Source: BJGO01 sp964640655
GTDB lineage: Bacteria; Bacteroidota; Bacteroidia; Chitinophagales; UBA10324
Assembly (NCBI GenBank): GCA_964640655.1
Contig: CAZXFT010000001.1
Coordinates: 1 to 64,000, forward strand
Direction of reading: 5' to 3'
Length of the DNA stretch: 64,000 nt
In this document: one piece after another, positions 1 through 6,467 of the stretch
How positions within the stretch are numbered: position 1 is the first letter of the stretch
How the letters are laid out: the number at the start of each line of letters is the position of its first letter
The notes under the pieces: model-generated
What the model was told of the DNA's origin: nothing
The model's database searches: none
Seen by the model: only the letters and a program-made list of their open reading frames with translations
Made by a program: the position numbers and the translations under genes

Positions 1-126
1 AGCCGGATGATACATCATCGGCGCAACAACCATTTTATACCCAAGCCCACACACAATGGCATTTATTTTATTACTGTAAAAAATGCAAGTGGAAATATTA
101 TAGGAGTGGTGAAGGGGGTGAGGTAG
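1..126 (+). CDS. C-terminal tail of a T9SS-sorted secreted protein (5' end outside window)
   Basis: Frame 1 is open from the first base to a TAG at 124-126 (41 codons). The last residues read GIYFITVKNASGNIIGVV followed by KGVR. This is the usual end of a T9SS type A sorting domain: G(x)YF, an alternating strand, then a basic C-terminus. The domain would direct export across the outer membrane and anchoring at the surface. Its 3' end overlaps the convergent restriction-enzyme gene by 29 bp. Only the tail is visible, so the body of the protein is unknown. Confidence 0.55.
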   Translation, partial: SRMIHHRRNNHFIPKPTHNGIYFITVKNASGNIIGVVKGVR

Positions 127-754
127 GGGGTTTATCTAATAAAGCAACTTTATCGGCTGTTATTATTTGATTGCTCTCAATTACTTTAACTGTCGGTGGT
201 TCTGAAAATTTGTAGGATTTAAGTTCATTTATAAGTTCGTTAAACTCATTACTTGTTGCGACTACTACATTATCAAGTCCAATTACATCACCACTTTTTA
301 TTTTTGCTTTTACACTTCTCGCCTCGTTTTTTTCAAGTGTTACTAAAAAACTTAATGCTTTTCTATGAACGTATTTTAATGCGATTGCTTCTAGGTCAGC
401 TTGTTTATATCGTTCACGTAAACTTGTTTTAGCTGAGATACAAATTGGTCCTCTTTCTGAAGTGTAGAACATTAAGTCATAAATTACGTTTGGCACGAAA
501 GCAACTTTAGCACTCATATAAAGTGGTAAAATATTTTCTCTAACACACAAAGTTGCAAGTATGTATTCAAAGATTTTTCCATTTAGGTTATTGTTTCCTT
601 CAGGGTGTTTTTGAAATGCTTCCCAATATGCAGAAATGTAGTCGGATGGTTTTTTGTATTTCACCTTTAAAAAACTCGGAAACAAACTGTCAAAAACAAC
701 TTCTGCTTTGTTGTTTATCCCAACCGTTATTCCTAATTGATTTAGTTTACTCAT
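98..754 (-). CDS. probable type II restriction endonuclease
   Basis: This 218-residue protein is encoded directly behind a C5-cytosine methyltransferase, overlapping it by 8 bp. That position is the main evidence that it is the cognate restriction enzyme. A weak PD-(D/E)xK-like core is visible around residues 92-108: YDLMFYTSERGPICISAKTS, with an Asp, a strand, and a Lys in a C/S-A-K context. The specificity is unknown; SinI/AvaII-like (GGWCC) is a guess from the methyltransferase type. The last residues (PPTSPPSPLL) are low complexity and lie antisense to the neighbouring secreted-protein gene, so the C-terminus may have been altered where the cassette joined this locus. A non-nuclease accessory protein is possible. 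Confidence 0.6.
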   Translation of the reverse strand: MSKLNQLGITVGINNKAEVVFDSLFPSFLKVKYKKPSDYISAYWEAFQKHPEGNNNLNGKIFEYILATLCVRENILPLYMSAKVAFVPNVIYDLMFYTSERGPICISAKTSLRERYKQADLEAIALKYVHRKALSFLVTLEKNEARSVKAKIKSGDVIGLDNVVVATSNEFNELINELKSYKFSEPPTVKVIESNQIITADKVALLDKPPTSPPSPLL

Positions 755-2027
755 TTAAGATTTTGATTTTTATTGCTTTTAAAACTTGCTTTGCGGTTGC
801 TTGAATAGCAGGAACGGCAACGGAGTTGCCGAACTGCTTATATGCAGAAGCATCAGCAACTGGAATCAAAAATGTGTCTGGGAAGCCTTGAAGTCTTGCC
901 CATTCTCTTGGAGTCATTTTGCGAATCCCCTCTCTGTTTACTTCGCCTTTTATGTGAGTAGTGGGAGTGAAGTCTTTAATTCGTTTGTCAATTACCAAAT
1001 TTCTTTCCCGGCCCATACCACCACAAACAACGGCATTAGCAATTCCTGTGTCAGGAATTATCTCAAAACCAAAACCGTTTCCTTTGCTTTCGTGTCTTGA
1101 CTTGTGATTATGGAGGGTTTGTAAATATTGAGTTGATAGATAGAATTTTGTTGGTGGGACTTTCTTCTCTTTTATTTCTGAAAATCTCACTTTTTTATCA
1201 AGAGGTTTCGGGTATTCAAACTCTTTAACTTTCGTGCTTTTATGAAAGCCAACTATAAAAATTCTCTCCCGGTTTTGAGGAACACCAAAGTCTTTTGCAT
1301 TTAAAATTTGTGGCTCAGGAACAAAATATCCTAGGTCATTTCTCAAAACATTTAAGATTGTCGCTAATGTTTTTCCTCCATTATGATTTCTTAACCCCTT
1401 CACATTTTCAAGAAAAATTGCTTTCGGTTGTTTACGTTTTATAATTTCTGCAACATCAAAAAATAATGTTCCTCTTGTATCTTCAAATCCACCGCGTTTT
1501 CCGGCAATAGAAAATGCTTGACAAGGAAAACCTGCACACAGCACATCAAAACCGTCCGGTACAAACATTTTAGTTTGTTCTTTTGTAATATCACCAAATG
1601 GAACTTCACCAAAATTTGCTCGGTATGTTCTCTGTGCTTCTTTGTCCCACTCACTGGTAAAAACACATTTACCACCTAAATTTTGCATTGCAATTCTGAA
1701 ACCACCAATGCCGGCAAACAGGTCTATGAATTTGAAAGTGTAATTTTTAGGTGTTGGAAATGGAACATCATTTACTTCAAAAAGCAGTTGTTGTAATGCT
1801 TCCTCTGAAACCAATGAAAGGTTATTCTCATCTTTTTGATACTTAACATATTCTTTTAAGTATTTTAATGCATCTTTCTTGAAATGTTTTGCTACTCCAT
1901 TATCAATATTGTGTAGATAATGAGTTATTACGGCTTTCTTGTGATTAGAAGAAGTTGCTTCAACTAATCTGATTTGAAAACGCTTTCCGTCAAACTCATC
2001 AATTGATATTTTTTCTTTAAGTTTCAT
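747..2027 (-). CDS. DNA (cytosine-5-)-methyltransferase of a type II restriction-modification system
   Basis: This 426-residue enzyme would methylate cytosine C5 in the recognition site and protect the host from the paired nuclease. All major C5-MTase motifs are present in order: motif I DLFAGIGGFR (about residue 104), motif IV GFPCQAFS with the catalytic Cys, motif VI ENVKG, motif VIII QNRERIFIVG, the target-recognition region with RERNLV, motif IX MTPREWARLQGFPD and motif X QFGNSVAVP. An N-terminal extension of about 100 residues precedes motif I and may bind DNA or regulate expression, as in some M.SinI-like enzymes. Its start overlaps the vsr stop by 11 bp and its stop overlaps the next gene by 8 bp, so all three are probably cotranscribed. 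Confidence 0.93.
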   Translation of the reverse strand: MKLKEKISIDEFDGKRFQIRLVEATSSNHKKAVITHYLHNIDNGVAKHFKKDALKYLKEYVKYQKDENNLSLVSEEALQQLLFEVNDVPFPTPKNYTFKFIDLFAGIGGFRIAMQNLGGKCVFTSEWDKEAQRTYRANFGEVPFGDITKEQTKMFVPDGFDVLCAGFPCQAFSIAGKRGGFEDTRGTLFFDVAEIIKRKQPKAIFLENVKGLRNHNGGKTLATILNVLRNDLGYFVPEPQILNAKDFGVPQNRERIFIVGFHKSTKVKEFEYPKPLDKKVRFSEIKEKKVPPTKFYLSTQYLQTLHNHKSRHESKGNGFGFEIIPDTGIANAVVCGGMGRERNLVIDKRIKDFTPTTHIKGEVNREGIRKMTPREWARLQGFPDTFLIPVADASAYKQFGNSVAVPAIQATAKQVLKAIKIKILNE

Positions 2028-2430
2028 TTATTGCTTTTTGAATTTTATTGATGCACTTGTGAAGATTTTGGGTAATGTCTTTACCCCAAAATCTTAATAC
2101 TTTCCAACCTTCTGCAATAAGTTTTTCGTTAACCTCATTGTCTCGCCTTATGTTGCGTTCAATTTTTGCAAACCAGAACTCTTTATTGCTTTTGTGGTCA
2201 AACTTTCTTTTTTCCCAATCTTTTCCATGCCAAAACTCACTGTCAACAAAAACGGCAAGTTTATGTTTCTTAAAGGTTAAATCAGGCCTTCCAAAAACAG
2301 TTCTGTCATTCTTTCTATATCGCAAACCTTGAGCAAACAAAGCTTTTGCAAGAGCTGTTTCAATCATAGAGCCGGTGGCTCTAACTGCTTGCATATTCTT
2401 TCTTCTTTGTTCCTTGGATAGCTTGTCCAC
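2017..2430 (-). CDS. vsr: very short patch repair (Vsr) endonuclease
   Basis: This 137-residue protein nicks next to T:G mismatches that arise when 5-methylcytosine deaminates, starting very short patch repair. The family pattern is clear: an N-terminal helix (SKEQRRKNMQAVRATGSMIE), GRPDLTF with the metal-binding Asp, FVDSEFWHGK, the KIERNIRRD stretch, and a C-terminal GWKVLRFWGKDI. It overlaps the methyltransferase by 11 bp, which fits its role as a guard against mutation at sites methylated by that enzyme. Length matches the family norm of about 135-150 residues. Confidence 0.93.
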   Translation of the reverse strand: MDKLSKEQRRKNMQAVRATGSMIETALAKALFAQGLRYRKNDRTVFGRPDLTFKKHKLAVFVDSEFWHGKDWEKRKFDHKSNKEFWFAKIERNIRRDNEVNEKLIAEGWKVLRFWGKDITQNLHKCINKIQKAINET

Positions 2431-2475
2431 AGCACAAATCTAACAAGCTAATAAAAATATTAACCCAACAGATAT

Positions 2476-3186
2476 TTAATCGATAATAGTAGTAAACCTA
2501 TATTTAAATTCAATTAATGGGACTCTCAAAAACAATGAATTGTCCTGTTCTAATTCTCTAACATTTTTAATGACATTTTCCACCACCTCTCCTAATTGCC
2601 ATAAATTCACACGAGTTCTTTTCTGTATAGACAGTTTTATGTTTTCAAAATCTTCAAATTTTCCATCCCAAAATTGACTATCATTCGGTTCACTAGGGCT
2701 TATTAAAAGGGAGTCATCAGGGTGCGAGTAAAGTGTAAAAATCCTATGTTTTTTTTCTTTTCCTTTTTTCGTTGCTATATGCACTACCGAGAACTTGTGT
2801 GCAAAAGAATGGCGTAAAGAAATAATTGTATTTTTCTCATATTCCGTTAACGGTTTCCTATGATAAAATTCTTCCAGTGCCGATAGAATTCCACCATCTT
2901 TGTTATTATTAGTTGATGCGAAAATATAACCTATCATTTCAAGCAACACTAAGTAGGTTAGATATCCGGGCCAGTGTCCATAGGTGCTGTCTGCATTTTC
3001 AATTTTTTCACCAGTCAATGGGTTACGGCCTGTGTCTTGTCTGGCATCTCTCAGCACTAACATTAAATTGCTACACGCTTTCTGAGTGCCTGCCTCAAAC
3101 ATTGGATGATTATTTAAAAACAAAGAACAAAATTCTCTGTCAGAACTTGCCTTCATCTTATCAATAATTTCAGGGTTGATTAACAT
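2476..3186 (-). CDS. hypothetical protein with HEPN-like RxxxxH motif, upstream of the R-M operon
   Basis: The family was not recognised. The 236-residue product has no signal peptide or clear membrane segment. Residues near 125-135 read SLRHSFAHKF, matching the R-x4-H pattern of HEPN RNases, in a predicted helical region. The motif is short and could be chance. The gene ends 45 bp before vsr on the same strand, so it is probably the first gene of the restriction-modification operon. A defence role (HEPN toxin or accessory factor) is inferred from position and motif only. Confidence 0.65.
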   Translation of the reverse strand: MLINPEIIDKMKASSDREFCSLFLNNHPMFEAGTQKACSNLMLVLRDARQDTGRNPLTGEKIENADSTYGHWPGYLTYLVLLEMIGYIFASTNNNKDGGILSALEEFYHRKPLTEYEKNTIISLRHSFAHKFSVVHIATKKGKEKKHRIFTLYSHPDDSLLISPSEPNDSQFWDGKFEDFENIKLSIQKRTRVNLWQLGEVVENVIKNVRELEQDNSLFLRVPLIEFKYRFTTIID

Positions 3187-3365
3187 ACTATCAGTAATTA
3201 GTTTATGCTAATATCTTATTTTCTTCCCCATCAGGGTCTCGCACTGGCTTCGTCGTGGCGCACCCTGCGTATAGCAAATCCCCTCACCCGCATAACATTC
3301 CAAAATCAAAATCTCCAGTTCCCAAATTTCAGATTTTACCACTTCTCTATTTTTTACTAGTAAAA

Positions 3366-3415
3366 TCCCGACACTTTTTAGTCAAGACATTTATCGTCGG
3401 GACTTGTCGTCGGGA
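3366..3415. repeat. short inverted/direct repeat of TCCCGAC / GTCGGGA
   Basis: TCCCGAC at 3366-3372 is followed by two copies of its complement GTCGGGA at 3396-3402 and 3409-3415. The first pair can form a stem with a loop of 23 bases. It lies in the 249-bp gap between two genes transcribed in the same direction. Such TCCCGA/TCGGGA palindromes are common between Bacteroidota genes; the function is unknown. Confidence 0.4.
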
Positions 3416-3435
3416 AATAACCTACAACTAGAATC

Positions 3436-3999
3436 TCACCCCCTCCTACTATAACATATCCGTCTGTCGTAATAAGAGCTTGACGGGCTCAGGCTGCTGC
3501 AGAAATAAGCGCCGCTTATTAAATAATATTTTTCTTCATAAGGCTCCTCCACCGGTGTGTAGGTGGGGTAATACGTGCGGTGGTTTCCTATAATAAAATA
3601 ATAATCATACTGCATCTCCGTCACTTTCAAAAACAGCGTATCGCCATCTATGCGCCAGTTGCCAAAATCAACATGATGAAAATAATTAAGCATACTCTCC
3701 GGCTTATTGCTGCGCACATCGCGCACAAAACTGCCATAGCGGTAAAGCTCCAGTTCATAATACGTTACCTCATCCGAAAAAGGAATCACCTCCATTGAAG
3801 TACCATCCGCATTATGAATGGTTTCAAACCCATAACTGTGCGTGTAAGAATACTTGCCGTAAAACACCTTGCGCAGGCTGTCGCGCATTGCGGCACCTTG
3901 CTTTTGCGCAAGAGTGTTTTGCACCATACACAGAGAAAGTAAAAATAAGATAACGGTTTTCAATAACTTAAAAGTACACGCACCAGCGCATACAGTCAA
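3436..3999 (-). CDS. hypothetical secreted protein, C-terminus possibly frameshifted
   Basis: The family was not recognised. A Sec signal peptide is visible at the N-terminus: basic residues, the stretch TVILFLLSLCMVQNTLA, then a likely cleavage at LAQ. The body has several short strands (YSYTHSYG, YYELELYRYGSFV, GDTLFLKVTEMQYDYYFI) that resemble a small lipocalin-like beta-barrel. After about residue 158 the reading frame becomes Ser/Tyr/Arg rich. A neighbouring frame of the same DNA reads LFNKRRLFLQQPEPVKLLL, which looks more natural and stops at 3449. A one-base indel near 3521-3530 is therefore plausible. Confidence 0.55.
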   Translation of the reverse strand: MTVCAGACTFKLLKTVILFLLSLCMVQNTLAQKQGAAMRDSLRKVFYGKYSYTHSYGFETIHNADGTSMEVIPFSDEVTYYELELYRYGSFVRDVRSNKPESMLNYFHHVDFGNWRIDGDTLFLKVTEMQYDYYFIIGNHRTYYPTYTPVEEPYEEKYYLISGAYFCSSLSPSSSYYDRRICYSRRG

Positions 4000-4073
4000 A
4001 GGTTATTTCTAATACTACAAGTACTATTACTATTATACGCTATGCTGTGTTCGGCAAATGTTACCCCCCACCC

Positions 4074-4160
4074 CTACACCGGCATCAAATACACATCACG
4101 CCGCGCATTCACACCCGTATTCACATCCTCATTAAACTCCTGCCCTTCAAACCCCGCCTC
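4074..4160 (-). pseudogene. 3'-end remnant of a paralogue of the 4839-5783 gene
   Basis: On the minus strand this stretch encodes EAGFEGQEFNEDVNTGVNAR followed by RDVYLMPV and a TAG stop. This is almost the same as the last 28 residues of the intact gene ending at 4839. Nothing upstream of about 4160 matches that gene, so only the 3' end survives. It indicates a past duplication of this accessory gene followed by deletion at a point where a 23-bp repeat begins. Confidence 0.7.
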
Positions 4161-4183
4161 CATCAACGCCTCGCCATCCCGTC
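4161..4183. repeat. left copy of a 23-bp direct repeat flanking the palindrome array
   Basis: The 23 bases starting CATCAACGCCTCG and ending CCCGTC recur exactly at 4606-4628. The two copies bracket about 420 bp that holds the whole 71-73 bp tandem array. This copy abuts the gene remnant, so the repeat may mark a recombination or insertion end point. Confidence 0.6.
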
Positions 4184-4283
4184 ATACATCAGGCAACCCC
4201 GCCAACGACCGGGCACCACCCCAAAACAACTAACCTTAATTACCCGCCACTTCAGTACCCGGGTTTACACATATCTCCCTTTT

Positions 4284-4583
4284 GGGCTTTAGCCCAACCA
4301 CTATACTTAATTACCCGCCACTTCAGTGGCGGGACCAAAAACCAAAATAACAATAGGCTTTAGCCCAACCACTATACTTAATTACCCGCCACTTCAGTGA
4401 CGGGACCAAAAACCAAAAAATAACAATGGGCTTTAGCCCAACCACTATACTTAATTACCCGCCACTTCAGTGACGGGACCAAAAACCAAAAAATAACAAT
4501 GGGCTTTAGCCCAACCACTATACTTAATTACCCGCCACTTCAGTGGCGGGACCAAAAACCAAAATAACAATAGGCTTTAGCCC
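4284..4583. repeat. 71-73 bp tandem repeat array carrying two REP-like palindromes per unit
   Basis: Four head-to-tail units start at 4284, 4355, 4428 and 4501, with a fifth partial unit at 4572 (spacings 71, 73, 73, 71 bp). Each unit has the palindrome GGGCTTTAGCCC (first G is A in copies 2 and 5), a spacer, then a hairpin CCCGCCACTTCAGTGGCGGG (stem of 9, loop TC), then an A-rich spacer. In units 2 and 3 the right arm is AGTGACGGG, giving one mismatch. A broken copy of the hairpin occurs at 4242-4263. The GGGCTTTAGCCC palindrome is of the kind often dispersed in Bacteroidota genomes as REP elements mobilised by TnpA-REP proteins. No transposase is seen here. Confidence 0.85.
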
Positions 4584-4605
4584 AAAACACATAAACAAAA
4601 ATGAA

Positions 4606-4628
4606 CATCAACGCCTCGCCATCCCGTC
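4606..4628. repeat. right copy of the 23-bp direct repeat
   Basis: An exact copy of the sequence at 4161-4183, just after the last palindrome unit. Length and exactness make chance unlikely. It is too long for most insertion-sequence target duplications, so recombination between duplicated DNA is the better explanation. Confidence 0.6.
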
Positions 4629-4651
4629 CGGCACTAGGCTGCCCGCCTAAG

Positions 4652-4668
4652 CCCCGCCAACGGCGGGG
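4652..4668. repeat. GC-rich palindrome CCCCGCC-AAC-GGCGGGG
   Basis: A perfect 7-bp stem with a 3-base loop, between the tandem array and a second hairpin at 4684-4711. There is no adjacent T-run, so it does not look like a terminator. It resembles the hairpin arms of the nearby array. Confidence 0.5.
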
Positions 4669-4683
4669 AACTTTCTTTTGGAG

Positions 4684-4711
4684 CTTTTCTTTGTTTCAAG
4701 ACAAAGAAAAG
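4684..4711. repeat. hairpin CTTTTCTTTGT-TTCAAG-ACAAAGAAAAG
   Basis: An 11-bp perfect stem with a 6-base loop, in the 839-bp gene-free stretch 4000-4838. That stretch otherwise holds the gene remnant, the direct repeats and the palindrome array. The stem is A/T-rich and lacks the GC-rich base of an intrinsic terminator. It may be a degenerate terminator or another dispersed palindrome. Confidence 0.45.
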
Positions 4712-4838
4712 CGAATGAAAAACAAAAGCAACGCCGCATTCTCCCGCCGTTAATGTTAATACACCTCAAGAACATATCATTGTGTCAAACTATTTCAGGC
4801 ACGCAAACCAATAACCAACTACCAACAACTATACACCC

Positions 4839-5783
4839 CTACACCGGCATCAAATACACATCACGCCGCGCATTCACTCCCGTATTCACATCCTTATTAA
4901 ACTCCTGCTGCTCAAATCCCGCCTTCGTCACCACACAGCGATAAACCCCCGGATCTATATCCTCAAAATCACACTCTCCCTCCACATTCGTCACCGCATT
5001 TAGTGCCGGCTCACCCTCCTGCTGTATCGTCACGGCCACTCCCTCAACTTTCTCATTCGTTGCAAAATTCTCCACCATAAACTTCAGGCTCGCACTGCCC
5101 GGTGGACTCACCATCTCCTTCACCTTTGCAAACTCAAACTTCTTCACCACAGCATCCGCATCCGCAAACAACATCTTCGCATCCTCACACATCCTCATCG
5201 TCTCTTCATATATCGTATTGTTCGCACTTATCTTCTCATCCGTATCCTCGCTTGTCTGCCGTGCATGCTTAAAGGCATCATACTGCGTATCAAAATCATC
5301 CGATAGCGCCGTATAATCTGCTTCAAAGGTTGCCGGCATAAAACCGTTCGCTATCAGCACCGCACTGTTCGCCGCCATAAACACCTTCGCACTACTGTTC
5401 ATTCCATCTATCTGCTCCCAGTTATACTTCCCTATCGCATCATAACTCACCTTACCCGCCGCCTCCAGTTTACTCGGCGCTATCTCCGGCGAGTACGCCT
5501 CCTGTATATAACCCCGCAACATCTTCCAGTGCTTGATGCACTTGTCTGCCGCTCCACGGCATAGCACCCGCAACTCCTGACTCTCCGAGTTGCGCATCTC
5601 CACATCCGGCAACGCCTTCGCCGCCAGTATCTGTGTTTTCATCGTCGCCTCTAAGGCCACCGTGTATTTAGCCTTGTAGGCAAATAACTCCGCCTGATGG
5701 TCGGCATAGTTGGTCCATAACGTGGTTAGCACCGAGTACAGTTCTAACTGTGTGCATCGGTAATTAGGTCTAATGCTTGGCAT
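4839..5783 (-). CDS. hypothetical protein: helical N-terminus plus carboxypeptidase-regulatory-like domain
   Basis: This 314-residue protein has no signal peptide. Residues 1 to about 215 look mostly helical (several amphipathic segments such as HQAELFAYKAKYTVALEATM). Residues from about 225 to the end form a beta-sandwich of the carboxypeptidase regulatory type: SLKFMVENFATNEKVEGVAV, then VTNVEGECDFEDIDPGVYR and VTKAGF. Its start is 3 bp after the stop of an XRE-type regulator gene, so the two are probably one operon. A 3'-end remnant of a paralogue lies at 4074-4160. The base composition, with many C-rich runs on the plus strand, differs from the AT-rich neighbours and suggests an accessory origin. 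The function is unknown. Confidence 0.7.
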   Translation of the reverse strand: MPSIRPNYRCTQLELYSVLTTLWTNYADHQAELFAYKAKYTVALEATMKTQILAAKALPDVEMRNSESQELRVLCRGAADKCIKHWKMLRGYIQEAYSPEIAPSKLEAAGKVSYDAIGKYNWEQIDGMNSSAKVFMAANSAVLIANGFMPATFEADYTALSDDFDTQYDAFKHARQTSEDTDEKISANNTIYEETMRMCEDAKMLFADADAVVKKFEFAKVKEMVSPPGSASLKFMVENFATNEKVEGVAVTIQQEGEPALNAVTNVEGECDFEDIDPGVYRCVVTKAGFEQQEFNKDVNTGVNARRDVYLMPV

Positions 5784-5786
5784 AGT

Positions 5787-6077
5787 TCAATTTGTTTTTT
5801 TATTGTTTAATGAATGTTCTTCTTCAATATCGTTCATCACCCTTACTGCCTCACGGTACAACGACAACACCTCCTCATCACTCGCCTTGCATTTAAAAAG
5901 TATATATAATAGTGTGCATATCGTCATATTCAAACTTCCCCCCTCCAATCTTCCCTCATTAATACCCGTCAAATGCGTAAGCTCCAGTTGTGTCATTCCT
6001 CGGCTCATCCGTATCATCTGTATCTTTTGTGCAATGCATTTATTTATACGTTGCATCTTGCTGCGTTCTAAAGGCAT
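5787..6077 (-). CDS. XRE-family helix-turn-helix regulator
   Basis: This 96-residue protein has a compact HTH_3-like segment: KIQMIRMSRGMTQLELTHLTG followed by INEGRLEGG in the recognition-helix position, about residues 19-50. The C-terminal part is helical (SDEEVLSLYREAVRVMNDIE). It precedes the helical/regulatory-domain gene by 3 bp and probably controls this two-gene unit. A 22-bp tandem array lies just upstream and is a candidate target. Starts at residue 1 or at the internal Met 8 are both possible. Confidence 0.65.
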   Translation of the reverse strand: MPLERSKMQRINKCIAQKIQMIRMSRGMTQLELTHLTGINEGRLEGGSLNMTICTLLYILFKCKASDEEVLSLYREAVRVMNDIEEEHSLNNKKTN

Positions 6078-6167
6078 AGCGTAATTTTCTTTATATCAAA
6101 ATTATTCTACACATACCCCCCAAGTCAACTACACACTTGTAGTTATTCAGTATCCATGCACCCGCAA

Positions 6168-6397
6168 CGGCATACGCACTCTCCGTAATCGGCATACGCA
6201 GTCTATGTAATCGGCATACGCAGTGCACGTCATCGGCATACGCACTCTCCGTAATTCACATACGCAGCATACGTCATCGGCATACGCAGTATAGGTAATT
6301 GACATACGCAGTGTACGTCATCGGCATACGCACCCTCCGTAATCGGCATACGCACGCTCCGTAATCGTTATACGCAGAACTGGTAATCGGCATTCGG
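6168..6397. repeat. 22-bp tandem repeat array, ten units plus a partial
   Basis: Ten units of exactly 22 bp run from 6168 to 6387, followed by a partial unit to 6397. Each has a near-constant part (CGGCATACGCA), six variable bases, and a constant end GTAAT or GTCAT. The variable hexamers include CTCTCC (twice), GTCTAT, GTGCAC, GTGTAC and GAACTG. The array fills most of the 390-bp gap between the minus-strand XRE gene and the plus-strand secreted-protein gene. A unit length not divisible by 3, and the lack of an open frame, argue against coding. The spacing of about two helical turns suits an array of protein-binding sites. Confidence 0.88.
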
Positions 6398-6467
6398 TTC
6401 ATATCCAAACCCAAAACAATTAACCTACAACCAACAACTATCTCACTCCTTTCACTATATTCGTTTC

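Noticed and set aside
4042..4292. Small plus-strand genes in the 4.0-4.3 kb region
   Set aside because: They are antisense to the gene remnant and run through repeat DNA; the Pro/Ser/His-rich products come from C-rich strands.
6168..6397. CRISPR array
   Set aside because: The unit is 22 bp with only six variable bases, far too short for spacers, and no cas genes are near.
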